From NCBI RefSeq assembly GCF_024362695.1, contig NC_065404.1:8782604-8846603 (forward strand): DNA of 64,000 bases, written 5' to 3'. Both the position numbers and the translations under genes were made by a program. The notes under the pieces were generated by a model. That model did not search any database. It saw nothing but the letters and a program-made list of their open reading frames with translations, and was not told the DNA's origin. Positions 11,301 to 21,659 of the stretch are shown piece after piece. Each line of letters begins with the position of its first letter. Position 1 is the stretch's first letter. Origin of the DNA: Pectinophora gossypiella (taxonomy: Eukaryota; Arthropoda; Insecta; Lepidoptera; Gelechiidae).

Positions 11301-14300
11301 TTCTTTTCCCCGGCTATACAGGTTGTGAGAAGCTGCAGTAGTTTTAGGCGGATGAGACGTTCGTTATGTAAAAAATGACGATTCAAAGTACCTACTCAAT
11401 AAAGATATTTTTGAATTTGAATTTGAATCCTGTTATGTTTATCGCAGTATTTCGTAACCAACGAATTTATATCCGTAAAATTATCTTCTTAATGACATTA
11501 TCAATTTATCAATAGCAACAGGCATTCATTTTATGTTAGTTCATTGAGATAAGATAGTTTTGTTTATTGGAAAGTATTAATAACGTTTTTGAGGAACTAA
11601 TGATAAAAAATTACTAACAAAGAGTCTCGTGATATTCGAATGTTCTCTGTTGTACAAAACTGATGTAACCTCCAAAGGATTTTCGTATATTCCGGCCACA
11701 ACATGGATATCGAGACTTTGATTATAGTACAGTTTATAACATTGCATTGAGGTAAAATAATACGTTTCACAGCCTCCGTGGTCTAGTGGTTAGAGCGTTA
11801 GGCTCACGATCTGGAGGTCCGGGTTCGATTCCCGATGGGGACATTGTCGAAATCACTTTGAGACTGTCCTTTGTTTGGTAAGGACTTTTCAGGCTTGAAT
11901 CACCTGATTGTCCGAAAAAGTAAGATTATTCCGTGCTTCGGAGGGCACGTTAAGCCGTTGGTCCCGGCTATTAGCCGTAAAAACACCTCCACCAACCCGC
12001 AGTGGAGCAGCGTGGTGGAGTATGCTCCATACCCCCTCCAGTTGATTGAGGGGAGGCCTGTGCCCAGCAGTGGGACGTATATAGGCAGTTTATGTAATAC
12101 GTTTCACACCTGTAATCTGTAATCCAAATTGGGGTGGGCATAACAAGTCACTGGAAGACAATTAGAAGATGGAGCACTGTAGACAGGACACTCCATGCAA
12201 CAATCTCGTTCTTACCGTGTAAGTGCGCGCGTAACAGACAGTTTGCGCGCACTTACTCATTAACGGCTTAAGGAATTTCCTCTTTATCTTAGAAGAAGAA
12301 AGATTATTTTTTAACGGTCGATAACCGAACCCTGAAGTTAATCTGAATCCGCACCGATACGATTTGGTGCGGGGAGGAGAGTGTCCATTCTATACGTATA
12401 ATTATTATTACATGCTATGTTACGTGGTCGTGGAGCATAGGCTAAATTAATTAATTATTATTATTTATGTTTATGTAAGTAAGTAGTCGTTACATGAGCC
12501 ATGTCAGGGGCCTTTGGCGGCTCAATAATAACCCTGACACCAGGGTTGATGAGGTTGCTAATGTACCTCTCAATCCACATGATAGAAGAAGATTTATGTT
12601 TTGCTATAACGTATCACACATAGCATGTATTCCAGAGGCGTATAGTTTAAACAATAAACCCACTCCTCACCAGATATGTTTATGTCCCATAGGGGGTGAG
12701 CCTGTTACCATTCACCGGGCACAAATCCTTCTAACCACGTGATATCAATTATTTATCTATGATCTAAACCACGATTGTCTCAGGACGTCCACCACCGCCT
12801 TATGATTATTTCGACAAACATCCGTCTTGCTTTTTTTGTAATTGTTTAGTGGAAATTTGATGTGATGTTGTTGTCTTTTTTTTTGTTTGTGGCGCCCTTT
12901 TATAATAAACTATTTCTATTCTATACTATATAGACACTAAATCGCACTATTGTCTATTTTACAGGTACCAAACCACTTGATATGGCTGTGTTTCTTCTAC
13001 CTGTTATTCCATTCGTTCCTCAACTTGATGGGCGAGTTGTTACAATTCGCCGACCGCTCTTTCTATGGGGACTGGTGGAACTCTAATAACATCGCGGTGT
13101 TCTGGCGGTCCTGGAACCTGCCCGTGCACAGGTGGGCGGTGCGACACGTGTACACGCCCATAACTATGAAGGGATACAGCAAATCCACTGCCGGAGCCGT
13201 CGTCTTCCTAATATCGGCGCTCTTCCATGAGTACTTGGTGAGTGTGATAGCTATTATGCAGAAGAGTGCTTGACGATGGCGCAGTAGAAGTTTGGGATTG
13301 AAATTAAAATACTTAACACGTTGGCGCGCGGTAGTTTTTCGTAAATTAGCAGTAGTAATTATCGACCCCGTACTGTTAAATTTATGAGAAATCAAAACAC
13401 TACATAACGATAGTAACATCTATGACAGTAATCTGCATATACCGTACTGATGAGGGTAATATAGAAAAATATTTACTTAGGATCAGTACATCTAAAACCG
13501 TAGTCGCAATAGCCGTACTGTGTCTACCTAGCATAATATAAGATCCAGGTGAATCAAAGTACGGCTTCAACCGCAGTGCTGTCATGACCGTATTTACACT
13601 GTTGAGAAACACATCTCTCCAATCTAAGATTCAGTACAGCTTCAGCCGTATTATGGCGAACAAAATTGCATACACCTATTACTGTTATAACCGTAGTGTG
13701 GATGTGTGTGTAGACTGCATATGTGTGAGTTATGGCTCAAAGAAACTTAAAATATTTTACTCAATTTTGACAGTAGCAACAAAAGGGTCTGTGTCTAAAA
13801 AAGAAGTGGGCGTGGCCTAAGTGATTATTGTATCGAAACTGGGCTGCATTGACCGTAGCAATGATTATAAGAACTACAACTATTTGCGGAAGTGACCGTA
13901 CCGTGCTATTTTGTGAGTCCAAATTACGGTTATAGCTGGTACCGCGCGCCAACGTGTTAAGACATCTTCTATTATTGTATTCCAAGAAACCGATCTTCTT
14001 TTATCTTGTGGGTTGTGAGGTGGAGTACCAACCTCATCAACCCTGTTGTCATGGTTACTATTGAGCCGCCAAAGGCCCCTGACATTGCTCATGTAACGAC
14101 TACTTACTTACATCAGTAAGTAGTAACCGAGACCAACGGCTTAACGTGCCTTGCGAAGCACGGATCATCTTACTATCCGATTATAGAAGTCAAAATGTCA
14201 CATCATAAAATATTTATTGAAATAGATTGTAAATTATTATAATATCTAACGGTACAGGGCGGTTGTCGTAAGGAAGAAAGTGAAAGTAATAATCGATGAT

Positions 14301-15072
14301 AATAATGAATTAAGGCAATGCACCATACAGCCTAGTGTCGAGTTCATAATATATAATTAATGAATATATTTCTATTAATAGCAAGTCATTATCTACGACC
14401 ATACCACGGTAGGTCAGAATGTTCCCGAAATCAATCAATCCAAGGTATCTTTATGCGAATGCGAGTGATCGTGAGTGCGATCCTTCGTTGCTTCGCCTAG
14501 TTGTCACAATGCTTGATTTATACGTAATATAAAAATGGTTATTGCACGATTTCCATATAAAAATGAAAAAAGAAATATTCATAAAATACATAAAATTCGT
14601 TGATGAGACTTCCCAGTAAGTAACAATAGTACCATATGGTTAGACTAATCGTTAATATTTTTAAATATTTCTAAAGTTGATGAAACCGGAGATAGACATA
14701 TAAGGTAGATTATATAAGGTAGAAATTAATAAACTAACTACAAATGCTTGATACCGCCGCGTTTTAGCGACTTTACCTTATGAATCTATCACGCCTGGTT
14801 CAAGCGAGACTGAGACTAACTTAAAGAACTATTGTATATATTTATTTATTGTGTTTCAGGTGAGTGTCCCCTTACAAATGTTCCGCGTGTGGGCGTTCCT
14901 GGGAATGATGGCGCAGCCGCCGCTGTCTGTGATCTCGCGCTTCGCTGAGGTGCGGTTCGGGCGCCGCTGGGGCAACCTCATCGTGTGGAGCTCCCTCATC
15001 TTGGGCCAGCCGCTCGCCATCATGATGTACTACCACGACTACGCCGTCGCGCACTTCACTCCCGCGCAATGA
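5375..15072 (+). CDS. DGAT1: Diacylglycerol O-acyltransferase 1 (DGAT1, midway)
   Basis: Integral ER-membrane enzyme of the MBOAT family that joins diacylglycerol and fatty acyl-CoA to give triacylglycerol, the last step of fat storage. Eleven coding exons: 5375-5490, 5722-5850, 7525-7622, 8223-8275, 8368-8476, 8570-8719, 9237-9263, 10022-10163, 10548-10713, 12965-13237, 14860-15072. They total 1,476 nt for 491 residues; human DGAT1 has 488. All junctions are GT/AG and in phase. The start is supported by RRAQSVTRAEEI at residues 13-24, a DGAT1 N-terminal motif. Further family landmarks are FTGLVNWGFL (exon 2), YPDNLYLKDLFYFMLAPTLC (exon 8), FYGDWWN near residues 363-369 (the signature motif), and FHEYLVSV with the catalytic His near residue 418, split across the exon 10/11 junction. 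Hydrophobic segments recur throughout. No frameshift or missing motif. Introns 2, 9 and 10 carry transposons, none disrupting an exon. Exon 4 could instead start at 8229, two residues shorter. Confidence 0.97.
5894..5930 (-). repeat. Helitron-like 3' end fragment in DGAT1 intron 2
   Basis: On the minus strand this reads ACACCGTTGGAGTCACGGG then TGGAAAGCTAG. It resembles the right end of the element at 38941-39397 (GCGGACGAAGTTGCGGGC then AAAAGCTAGT). Only the terminal piece is recognisable. Confidence 0.4.
6600..6812 (-). mobile_element. MITE family A, copy in DGAT1 intron 2
   Basis: Begins GAGGGACTTTCCAGGC and ends CTAAAGTCCCTC, an inverted terminal pair. The interior, in reverse complement, shares AATAATTATTCAAAAATAC-like, ATGGCAGAAGCATATATA-like and CAAGTAACAATAATAATTAC-like blocks with the copies at 184, 18593 and 23333. 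It is shorter (213 bp) than the 18.6-kb copy, so it is an internally deleted derivative. Confidence 0.65.
9237..9263 (+). other. 27-nt microexon (exon 7) of DGAT1, possible cassette
   Basis: A TATTTCAG acceptor and a GTAAGT donor enclose exactly 27 bases that keep the reading frame and encode ELVNATQE plus split codons on both sides. Flanking exons 6 and 8 also join in frame without it (AAC...CAG becomes AAG). It falls in the hydrophilic loop between the RRQSLS segment and YPDNLYLKD, where DGAT1 proteins vary in length. I include it in the coding sequence, but skipping would give a 482-residue isoform. Confidence 0.75.
11262..11428 (+). repeat. Non-LTR retrotransposon 3' end in DGAT1 intron 9
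   Basis: Runs from CTGTGCCGAGGTTTTTCTTG through AGAAGCTGCAGTAGTTTTAG and GATGAGACGTTCGTTATG to CAATAAAGATATTTTTGAAT followed by repeated TTTGAA. The AATAAA signal running into a short tandem tail is diagnostic of a 5'-truncated LINE insertion. I recognise this tail as a common lepidopteran Jockey-type repeat, but that assignment is from memory. Confidence 0.7.
11772..12095 (+). mobile_element. Full-length tRNA-derived SINE with perfect 13-bp TSD
   Basis: The head carries an RNA polymerase III A box (TGGTCTAGTGG at 11779-11789) and B box (GTTCGATTC at 11823-11831). A central domain follows (CCGTGCTTCGGAGGGCACG, TTAAGCCGTTGGTCCCGGCT), then a 3' part GCAGTGGAGCAGCGTGG to GTGCCCAGCAGTGGGACG. The 13-mer AATACGTTTCACA occurs at 11759-11771 and again at 12096-12108, a perfect target-site duplication, so the insertion is recent. 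It lies sense in DGAT1 intron 9. Related copies sit at 27932, 30678 (minus), 44758 and as fragments elsewhere. The tRNA-like head is not a functional tRNA gene. Confidence 0.92.
12219..12256. repeat. Perfect 12-bp GC-rich hairpin in DGAT1 intron 9
   Basis: Arms GTAAGTGCGCGC (12219-12230) and GCGCGCACTTAC (12245-12256) with a 14-base loop. The left arm begins with a GTAAGT that imitates a splice donor. It lies in a repeat-like stretch; part of that stretch (around 12340-12400) is shared with 26650-26700. Confidence 0.6.
12474..12745 (+). repeat. SINE 3' fragment and attached diverged repeat
   Basis: 12474-12592 reads TACATGAGCCATGTCAGGGG, CCTTTGGCGGCTCAATAATA, then GATGAGGTTG and ends near GATAGAAGAAG. 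It is the reverse complement counterpart of 13992-14182 and matches the 3' part of the SINEs at 30678 and 44758. The following CACTCCTCACC and GGGGGTGAGCCTGTTACCAT blocks (to 12745) belong to another dispersed lepidopteran repeat. Confidence 0.6.
13313..13960. mobile_element. piggyBac-type non-autonomous element in DGAT1 intron 10
   Basis: Terminal inverted repeats TTAACACGTTGGCGCGCGGT (left, from 13313) and ACCGCGCGCCAACGTGTTAA (right, to 13960) are perfect. Each is bounded by TTAA, the target-site duplication of piggyBac elements, and begins CAC just inside it. The ~640-bp interior has no transposase frame. Instead it contains about eleven scattered CCGTA or TACGG words, mostly ACCGTA, GCCGTA or CCGTAC, as expected of subterminal transposase-binding repeats. 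It lies between DGAT1 exon 10 and exon 11, clear of both splice sites. Confidence 0.8.
13992..14182 (-). repeat. SINE fragment, reverse orientation, DGAT1 intron 10
   Basis: Contains TTGTGGGTTGTGAGGTGG, GTTACTATTGAGCCGCC, AAAGGCCCCTGACATTGC and CAACGGCTTAACGTGCC, the reverse complement of the 3' half and central domain of the SINEs at 30678 and 44758. The tRNA-like head is missing. It abuts the right end of the TTAA element at 13960. Confidence 0.7.
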
Positions 15073-15885
15073 TACCAACATAAAGTTTCTTTAGTTTCAC
15101 CAAATGAATAATCTGAGTCAGTGTATTGCGTTTATGACGGCGAAGCGACCAATTTGATTCTTATTTAAAATCAGCTTTAACTTCAGTGGCACGCAGTAAG
15201 GCATATAGTTATTTAATAGGCGCTGGATCATTCGCACGGCATTTTTTTACCTTGCTTTTTAAGTATTTTTAAGCATAGGTATTTCAAAGACATTACAAGA
15301 TCTTTAGATTGGTCACTTTATCGTCAATTTGTTCTTCATTAATTTTGTTTAGAGTAGTGGGAGCCTAGTCTAGAAGCAAGGGCAAGGGTAACAAATGTGG
15401 TCAAGTTGTAGATGCTATTATTATTTGCCAGGCGCGGAATAACATATCAGAAAATGCAATCTACATCTATAATAATGATACAAAATTATATTGTATACAA
15501 AATATTTTTACCAAAGCAATATTATTGGCAAATAAGATCATCTAGTGCTCGAGTAGTTTTAAATATACATACATATATATGTTTTGAAATATTTTGTGTC
15601 GTTAAATATTTAATATTGTAAACTTCCGTTTTAATGTATTTTACTATTGTTAAATATAATGTAGGTATTGCAATTAAGTTTTCAGTCGATTTTAATGTTT
15701 TAGTTCAAAGATCAACAGTAGTTTTATGAGTACGTTTTGAGTACCTAGATCAAAATAATATTTTATTTTTATGTTGAAATATTTATTAGAAGTTAAGGGT
15801 TTGGTGCATTTTGCTATGATGTATATTTTGAAACGATTGTTTATGTAAGTACATAATACCTGCATTTTAAATATTCCATTTACAA

Positions 15886-15891
15886 AATAAA
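15886..15891 (+). terminator. Candidate DGAT1 polyadenylation signal
   Basis: First canonical AATAAA well after the DGAT1 stop at 15072, implying a 3' UTR of about 0.8 kb. Further signals around 16398-16408 could also be used. Confidence 0.4.
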
Positions 15892-16051
15892 TATTTTAGA
15901 GCTGTTGCAAGACTGAATACGCAACGCTACCGTAGTATTGATTGTGATATTCTTGCCATAAACCAATTATGAATTTATTTTACGAGTTTAAAGCAATTGT
16001 ATACAAATGTGTCTAATAATGGTGCTCATTCTAGGAGACAGTTCATTTTGA

Positions 16052-16270
16052 ATTATACCTTTCACATTCTTATCCGCCGAAAAGGAAAGGGACGGGTAAC
16101 CGACAGGTTGAATGTGTGTATGTAAATTTTGGGCATTCATCCTAATAAATGATTTGATATTATACGTTTAAGGAACGTTGGCATTCAGGTTCAGGACAGA
16201 ATTCAGTTGACAATTGTCAATCATCCGTCCCTTTCCTTTTCGGCGGATAAGAAAATGGCAGGTGTGGCTG
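16052..16270. mobile_element. Short TIR element just beyond DGAT1
   Basis: A perfect 27-bp inverted repeat: CTTATCCGCCGAAAAGGA at 16069 onward (to 16095) and its complement ending TTTTCGGCGGATAAG at 16251. Weaker inverted similarity extends outward (ACCTTTCACATT versus AATGGCAGGTGT). The ~130-bp interior is non-coding. It is a MITE-like element near the DGAT1 3' UTR; no clear target-site duplication was read. Confidence 0.65.
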
Positions 16271-16754
16271 TGAAATAACATTAGACGGTGTCTGCTGAAA
16301 TCAGCATTATTTTATTAATTTAAATTTATTATAGGAAGATGTTGTTAAGTAGTAAGAAATGTATATTTAATATGTTAACTATATTTATGAATATAAATAA
16401 TAAATATGGTCTATTGTGTTCGCGATTTTTAAGCTTAAAATCATGACAGTTTATTATTAAATTAGAAATGGTTTCTTACTATTTATTATTATTTGCTAGC
16501 TATTTTTATATTTCATATTAACATTTTATAAATTGCATATCAGTGCTGATTCTGGCGGACGATACTTAAATGTTATATCGTTTAACTATTTTAAATAGTG
16601 CCGTTCTTTACTTACGATAAGAGCTAGAAAGAGACAGCTAGTTTAGGAACTGTCAAACTATATCAAAATTAAGTTTATGCGGGTCAGAATTGGCACCATT
16701 ATGTTATATGTCATTTAAGAGTGGGACTTCGATTACGGGAACGTATTGACTATA

Positions 16755-16866
16755 AACGTAAAAATATCCTACAATCTTTTTGCAAATATCCACTTCGAAT
16801 TTATGTAAATTTTGATTGGATATTTGCAAGAAAAGACAAAAGATTGTTAGGATATTTTTGCGTTTA
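16755..16866. repeat. Fold-back element (~110 bp hairpin)
   Basis: AAACGTAAAAATATCCTACA and TTTTTGCAAATATCCA on the left are complementary to TGGATATTTGCAAGAAAAG and TAGGATATTTTTGCGTTTA on the right, with a ~24-base loop and a small bulge. It would fold into a long imperfect hairpin. Confidence 0.65.
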
Positions 16867-17335
16867 CGGACGGTAATGGTTTTTCCAGAGTTCGAAGAAC
16901 CACCATTAAAGATGTTGCGAATGTATTTTTATATTAATATTTGATAAAGTTATCACAATTTAATATACCAATTTATATTTTTATACCAAATTTTGTATGA
17001 ATGAAATATAATATTTTTAAATATGAAACGCTTGTAGTTTATATTAGAAACCCTGTTTCCCTGTTTTTATACGTAAGGTGCAATGAAAAGTATCTGCGTA
17101 ATCAGCGTTAGAATGTAGTTGGGTTATCTACAGTGAACTCAGATTATACATTGGTCCAAGAACTAATGTGTCATTCACAAAGTCCATTGACCTGATACTA
17201 CTAAACATTCACTGTTAAGATCCCACTCTGCTGGGCAAAAGCCTCCTCTAACTTATCTTGACATAACGACAATTTTTAGATATATCTGTCAATAGAAACG
17301 AGGGCAAACGAAGGTTCCATTGACTCGTGACTGAG

Positions 17336-17481
17336 CTCATCATGCTGAGTTAATATCAAGTGGAATTTTCCGTCATAAAATTACCTAATGTTTTTTTTTT
17401 TATAATTGATATTAAACTCAGAATCATGAGTTGAATCATCACCCTCTATATTCGATACGGTGTCACGATCACCTTGTATAC
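17336..17481. mobile_element. MITE family B, diverged copy
   Basis: Contains TTAATATCAAGTGGAATTTT on one side and GATATTAAACTCAGAATCA, AATCATCACCCTC and ATTCGATACGGTGTCACGA on the other, matching the palindromic family at 19615 and 25089. One terminus is missing. Confidence 0.55.
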
Positions 17482-18592
17482 ATATAGGCTGTAAGTATTT
17501 AATGGATATTACGTAAAGAGGACTTCAGAGCGTGCAACCTCTGACTCGGCGTGTTACATGCGCTCGGGTCGATGACCGCTTATCCGATCTTGAAGGTCGG
17601 ACTTACAGCAATCTCATCTAACTTGCACTTTATTGATAACGTTAACCCGCATTTCCAATGTTCTGTATATGTCTTATTTTATAGGGTAAACCTAAGTATT
17701 ATTCAAGGCGATCTGGAGTCGGATTTTCTTTAAGCGATTGTTCACATAGAAATCTGTTGCGGGCTGAGTCTGCTGTGACGCGGATTCATACAATCTTCCG
17801 CTTTTCGCCTCACAACAGCGTTTCCGGGACATCCAGCCTTATAGGTAGTTATTTCACGTAAATTATTAAGTAATTACTTAAACACATCAGTTAATCAGTT
17901 ACGTAACTTTTACGAAATGTCTTTTAAGTAGATACTTACATAGTGACTCTCGTACTTTAACGGAAAGTTAGCCGACTTAAAACTTTAATTGGCAAACCAT
18001 GTATTATGTAAAACCTGGTGAAATACTTTTTAATGTAATGAAGTAAGTGCGATTGAACTTGGTGGAGGGTGAGGTTTGAGAGGCCAGGTTCGGATCGTCG
18101 GCCGCAGGAGGAGGCCGAATCGATTGATGAAGAGGTCGAGATACGCCGGAACGTGTCTCGCCGCTGGGAACGACACGGCATTGTTTACTGAACAATCGCT
18201 ATACAGGGATACATTTTAGAGAAAAATAGTCATTTTTTAGAGATATTTTTTATTGTGTTAGGTATCACGACGTGTTTGAAAATATAAATTGGTGACGCAG
18301 TGGTATGCCAGTGACTGACCAGGCACTTTCATCATTGATACCAAAAGTGGCTTCAAGACGAATGGCTAGCTTGTTGCGGTTCTATTTACTTACCTACTTA
18401 TCATTTCTTTGAACTGTGCAAGCTATGTTTAAAGTTATTAGACAAGAAAGCTAGGAAAATCTACTAAGTATGTTAAACAAACAAGCATATACTTACAACC
18501 ATAAGGCATATCGTGATCATCACAATAGCTGGACAATACTTGCCATTTTCATAATACACGGCTCTGTCCATTCCTTTAAAGGTACTTACTAT

Positions 18593-19090
18593 AAGCGTTT
18601 CCAAAGTTGGCACTTTCCTCTTTTCCGATTTAACGTGATAATTCCCTATTTTCTCATTACTCGGGGTAAGTACATAATTATTCAAAAATGTAATCTAATG
18701 GCAGACATACCTATATATGTATATATATATACTTAAGCAATTGTTGCTTGATATTTGGATCAGATACGTATAGAATTATTTTGCTACAACTAAACCGCTT
18801 TGTAGCTTCTGTAAAAACCGGATCTGTCAAATCTTCTGGTTAAGTAAGCGTGCTTACCCTGTGAAAAACGGGACAAGCTAGGGAGATGCTTGCTTCTCTT
18901 TATTCTAATCGGAATAATAATGGGTGGAAAATGTGTTGCCTGGGTGTACTAACAAAAGTCATAGTTTTATACCTAAAAACAATTATAATATTTGCATATG
19001 TCCGTTATCCGTGAAAATGAAAATTTAAACGAAGGCAAAACAGTACAGCGCCATCTATTTTTTTTGGGAACGTAGCCTGCAAACTCCCTC
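18593..19090 (+). mobile_element. MITE family A with a SINE fragment inserted in it
   Basis: The right terminus GGGAACGTAGCCTGCAAAC followed by TCCCTC is the inverted complement of the left terminus of the 23333 copy (GAGGGACTTTCCAGGCTACG), so together they define the element. The interior matches copies at 184 and 23333. Between GCTAC (about 18787) and CTTCTCTTTATTC (about 18892) sits foreign sequence including CTTCTGTAAAAACCGGATCT and GTGAAAAACGGGACAAGC, which is part of the SINE family at 43486. The SINE piece therefore came after the MITE. Confidence 0.6.
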
Positions 19091-19360
19091 ATTAATTATA
19101 AATATGTGCAGATGTAGGTTATTTATAATCATTATGAAGTGAAATACCTAATAATGCAGTGACGTACGCAATTCGAGCGGGCAATTAACAAAGCGAGGTC
19201 AAACAAAAGTCGGGACGTGTTGGTGGGGGTTAATCATGTAATAACATTTGCGGGAGGAACTGGTGCGAACCACACAGGGATGGATTTAGTAGGCCCTTGT
19301 GTCCGAGAATGAGGAGTAAATTCTGCTCTACATCTACAAAGACTGAAGGGCATATATCTA

Positions 19361-19470
19361 ATTAGGGACTTTTCAGAATACCTATGTACCCCAAAAAATA
19401 TAGATGGCAACCTTCTAATTGCATGAATAACAGACAGCATCTTTTATCTTTGTTTTTAGGTATAAATGAT
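19361..19470 (-). repeat. MITE family A fragment
   Basis: Begins ATTAGGGACTTTTCAG and contains AAAATATAGATGGCAACC, CCTTCTAATTGCATG and TTAGGTATAAATGATGACC. Its reverse complement matches the right half of the 23333 copy. Confidence 0.5.
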
Positions 19471-19498
19471 GACCCTGGTTATGGAAAAATGGAAATTC

Positions 19499-19850
19499 GA
19501 TGGAAAATTCCACTTGATATTAACTCAGAATAATCAGATGAATCATCCCTCTCAGTATTCGTTACGATGACACTTACACCCCGTACAAGTACATACGGTA
19601 GCCATATAAGTAGGTATGGGTGTTAGTGACACCGTAACGAATACTGAGGGGGATGGTTCAGACCATGATTCTGAGTTGATATCAAGTGGAATTTCGTGTC
19701 AAAATTTCATGAAAATTTTTCTTTTCTTTTTAATTATTTTCCAATCCATACTTTTGCGACGGAATTAAATTTCTACTTGATATCAACTCAGAATCATGGC
19801 CTGAACCACCCCTCAAAGTTTTCGTTACGATGTCACTAACACCCTGTATA
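19499..19850. mobile_element. MITE family B, one full copy plus a half copy
   Basis: The full copy (19615-19850) opens TATGGGTGTTAGTGACACCG and closes GATGTCACTAACACCCTGTA. Long inverted arms include AATACTGAGG, CATGATTCTGAGTTGATATC and the complement GATATCAACTCAGAATCATG. A separate half copy (19499-19588) lies immediately before it. Ends CAGGGTG next to TA suggest a TA target duplication. No coding content. Confidence 0.7.
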
Positions 19851-20400
19851 TTACAGGGAAGTTTATATTTATTGAATCAAAAAAGGCAATATTAAATATT
19901 GAACATCACCTATTTTATTGCAAGTCAAGTTATCCTAAGCCATACATCAGAAAAAAAATGAGACCAGCCAAATAGTCCACATTTCCTTTTCGCTCAGGTT
20001 CCCTGCGCGGCCCTGTGGAGTGCGGGCGCTCGGTAGCGGCGGTGGCGGCGCTAACAATGTTGACCCACCGAGCAAACAGCCGCGTCAGCGCACAACCCTA
20101 TCTCTGCCAGTTATAATATAACATACTTACATCAAGACACTGATTGAATAATTCAAATTTAGAAAATATAAATCTTTAATATAAATGTTTTCAGAGATCC
20201 ATATCTTCGACATTGATAGCTGTACAGCCATAGAAGTGTTTTACGGGAAGTTATAACAAGAACTTCTAGATGTTCTGTTCTGACCCGTTTTATTCATATG
20301 AATAAACATCATAATCATAACTCATGGCGCACATGCGCCAGTTTATCGTTGAAAAATATTAAATTTACGCCGCTGCCGATTGTACTTCTTTTGTCACATA

Positions 20401-20468
20401 TTTTGTAATTGTTTTGAGTGTTGTATTTATATGTGCAATAAAGCGATTTTGTATTGTATTGTATTGTA
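20401..20468 (+). repeat. Retroposon 3' tail with TATTG repeats
   Basis: GTGCAATAAAGCGATTTTG followed by three tandem TATTG units. An AATAAA signal leading into a short tandem repeat is the end of a 5'-truncated non-LTR element. Confidence 0.5.
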
Positions 20469-21659
20469 AATTTGTAGAAAAAGTGGTCTTTCGCCACAAA
20501 AGGACTTAAGTAGATATCTACATTTTACATTGGTGCTTTATTTCTGTTCTTCAAATTATATTCAAAAAGATAACAACAAGGGACAAAGATTAAGATAACC
20601 TTATGTTCGTGAATATAACATAATCTTTGTAATATTATTATTATTATAAGTGTCAGTCTCTCCAAAACATCTTAATCTTACGCATATCAGGAAAACGTAG
20701 GGAAAATATTTTTAATATTGTAATTTTTATTTCAACGAAATATGCAGTTAGTGCAGCCCTAAATCAAAAGATAGAATTATGGTTCATCGTTTGCGTAATA
20801 ACAGGCGAATGGTTTCAATTATTTCGGGTTAATAAGAAGGGGTTAGATGTTTAGAGTGTAGGTTGGTGATTAAATGTAACTCCGTTTGGCCCGCTACCCT
20901 CGCCAGCCGCGCGTGAAATCACTTTGTTCCCAGTTTGCCCTCTCACTGCCATGGTACGTATGTACACCTCATTATTTTACGCTAATCTATGACTATAGAT
21001 TGATCTTATTAATTATGTACTTAAGTAAGTCATAGGTTTACGCTAAGTACTACAGAGCGCCGTTACATGACATTGCCCGCCGAATGGCCTGAAAAATAAA
21101 CATTAATATTAGTGTTTTTATTTCTAATTATTTATTAACAATAGTTGTAAATCACACGAACCATTTAATAAATTCACGTAATAAATTAATTAGATTTGTA
21201 CGTTTTTCGTAGTTAGTGTCTACGGCGTAGCAAATAGCTACGCTTACATTTCTTTTCGAAAATGTATTTAGGATACACACGCAGATCCCTATCTAAGTCT
21301 AAATATGTACTTACTTATATCGAATGTGTTAAAAGCTAACACGATATGGAATTACTTCCCAACACTACATTGTAATAACATCAACAACACACATAGCTAT
21401 ATCTGTATTGGTAGTAACTATAAATATGTAAATAATATATCATTACATACTCGTATATTACATAAATGTGTGTCGTGCTGTGTTTATAATATGATCCTGG
21501 ATGGCGTTAGCAAACTTATGGTCGTGAAATTAAAGGCTGTATATGTGTGTTGCGCGCGTCGCGTAACGTCATTGGGCCGGAGGGCGGAGTCGCGGGCACG
21601 CGGCCGCCCTGCGGCGCGCGGCAGTCTTGTTCCGGCCGGCGCGCGCCCCGCACGGCCCC

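Larger units (their letters stand above)
15073..21659. other. Intergenic region between DGAT1 and the Maf gene
   Basis: After the DGAT1 3' UTR this 6.6 kb has no recognisable coding exon. It holds fold-back or TIR elements at 16052, 16755, 17336, 18593, 19361 and 19499, and a LINE-like tail at 20401. A GC-rich stretch at 19998-20097 (repeated GCGG/GGCGGCG, CACCGAGCAAACAGCCGCGT) and another at 20880-20950 are the best candidates for upstream regulatory DNA of the Maf gene, judged only by composition. Confidence 0.5.

Noticed and set aside
11779..11831. Possible tRNA gene (A and B boxes present)
   Set aside because: It is the head of a SINE with target duplication and a long non-tRNA body; the cloverleaf does not end in a proper acceptor stem. 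The same applies at 27932, 30678, 43486, 44758 and 48235.
21627..21659. Upstream extension of the Maf frame
   Set aside because: The frame stays open to 21627, but the first codon there is TTG; no ATG precedes 21660 in frame.
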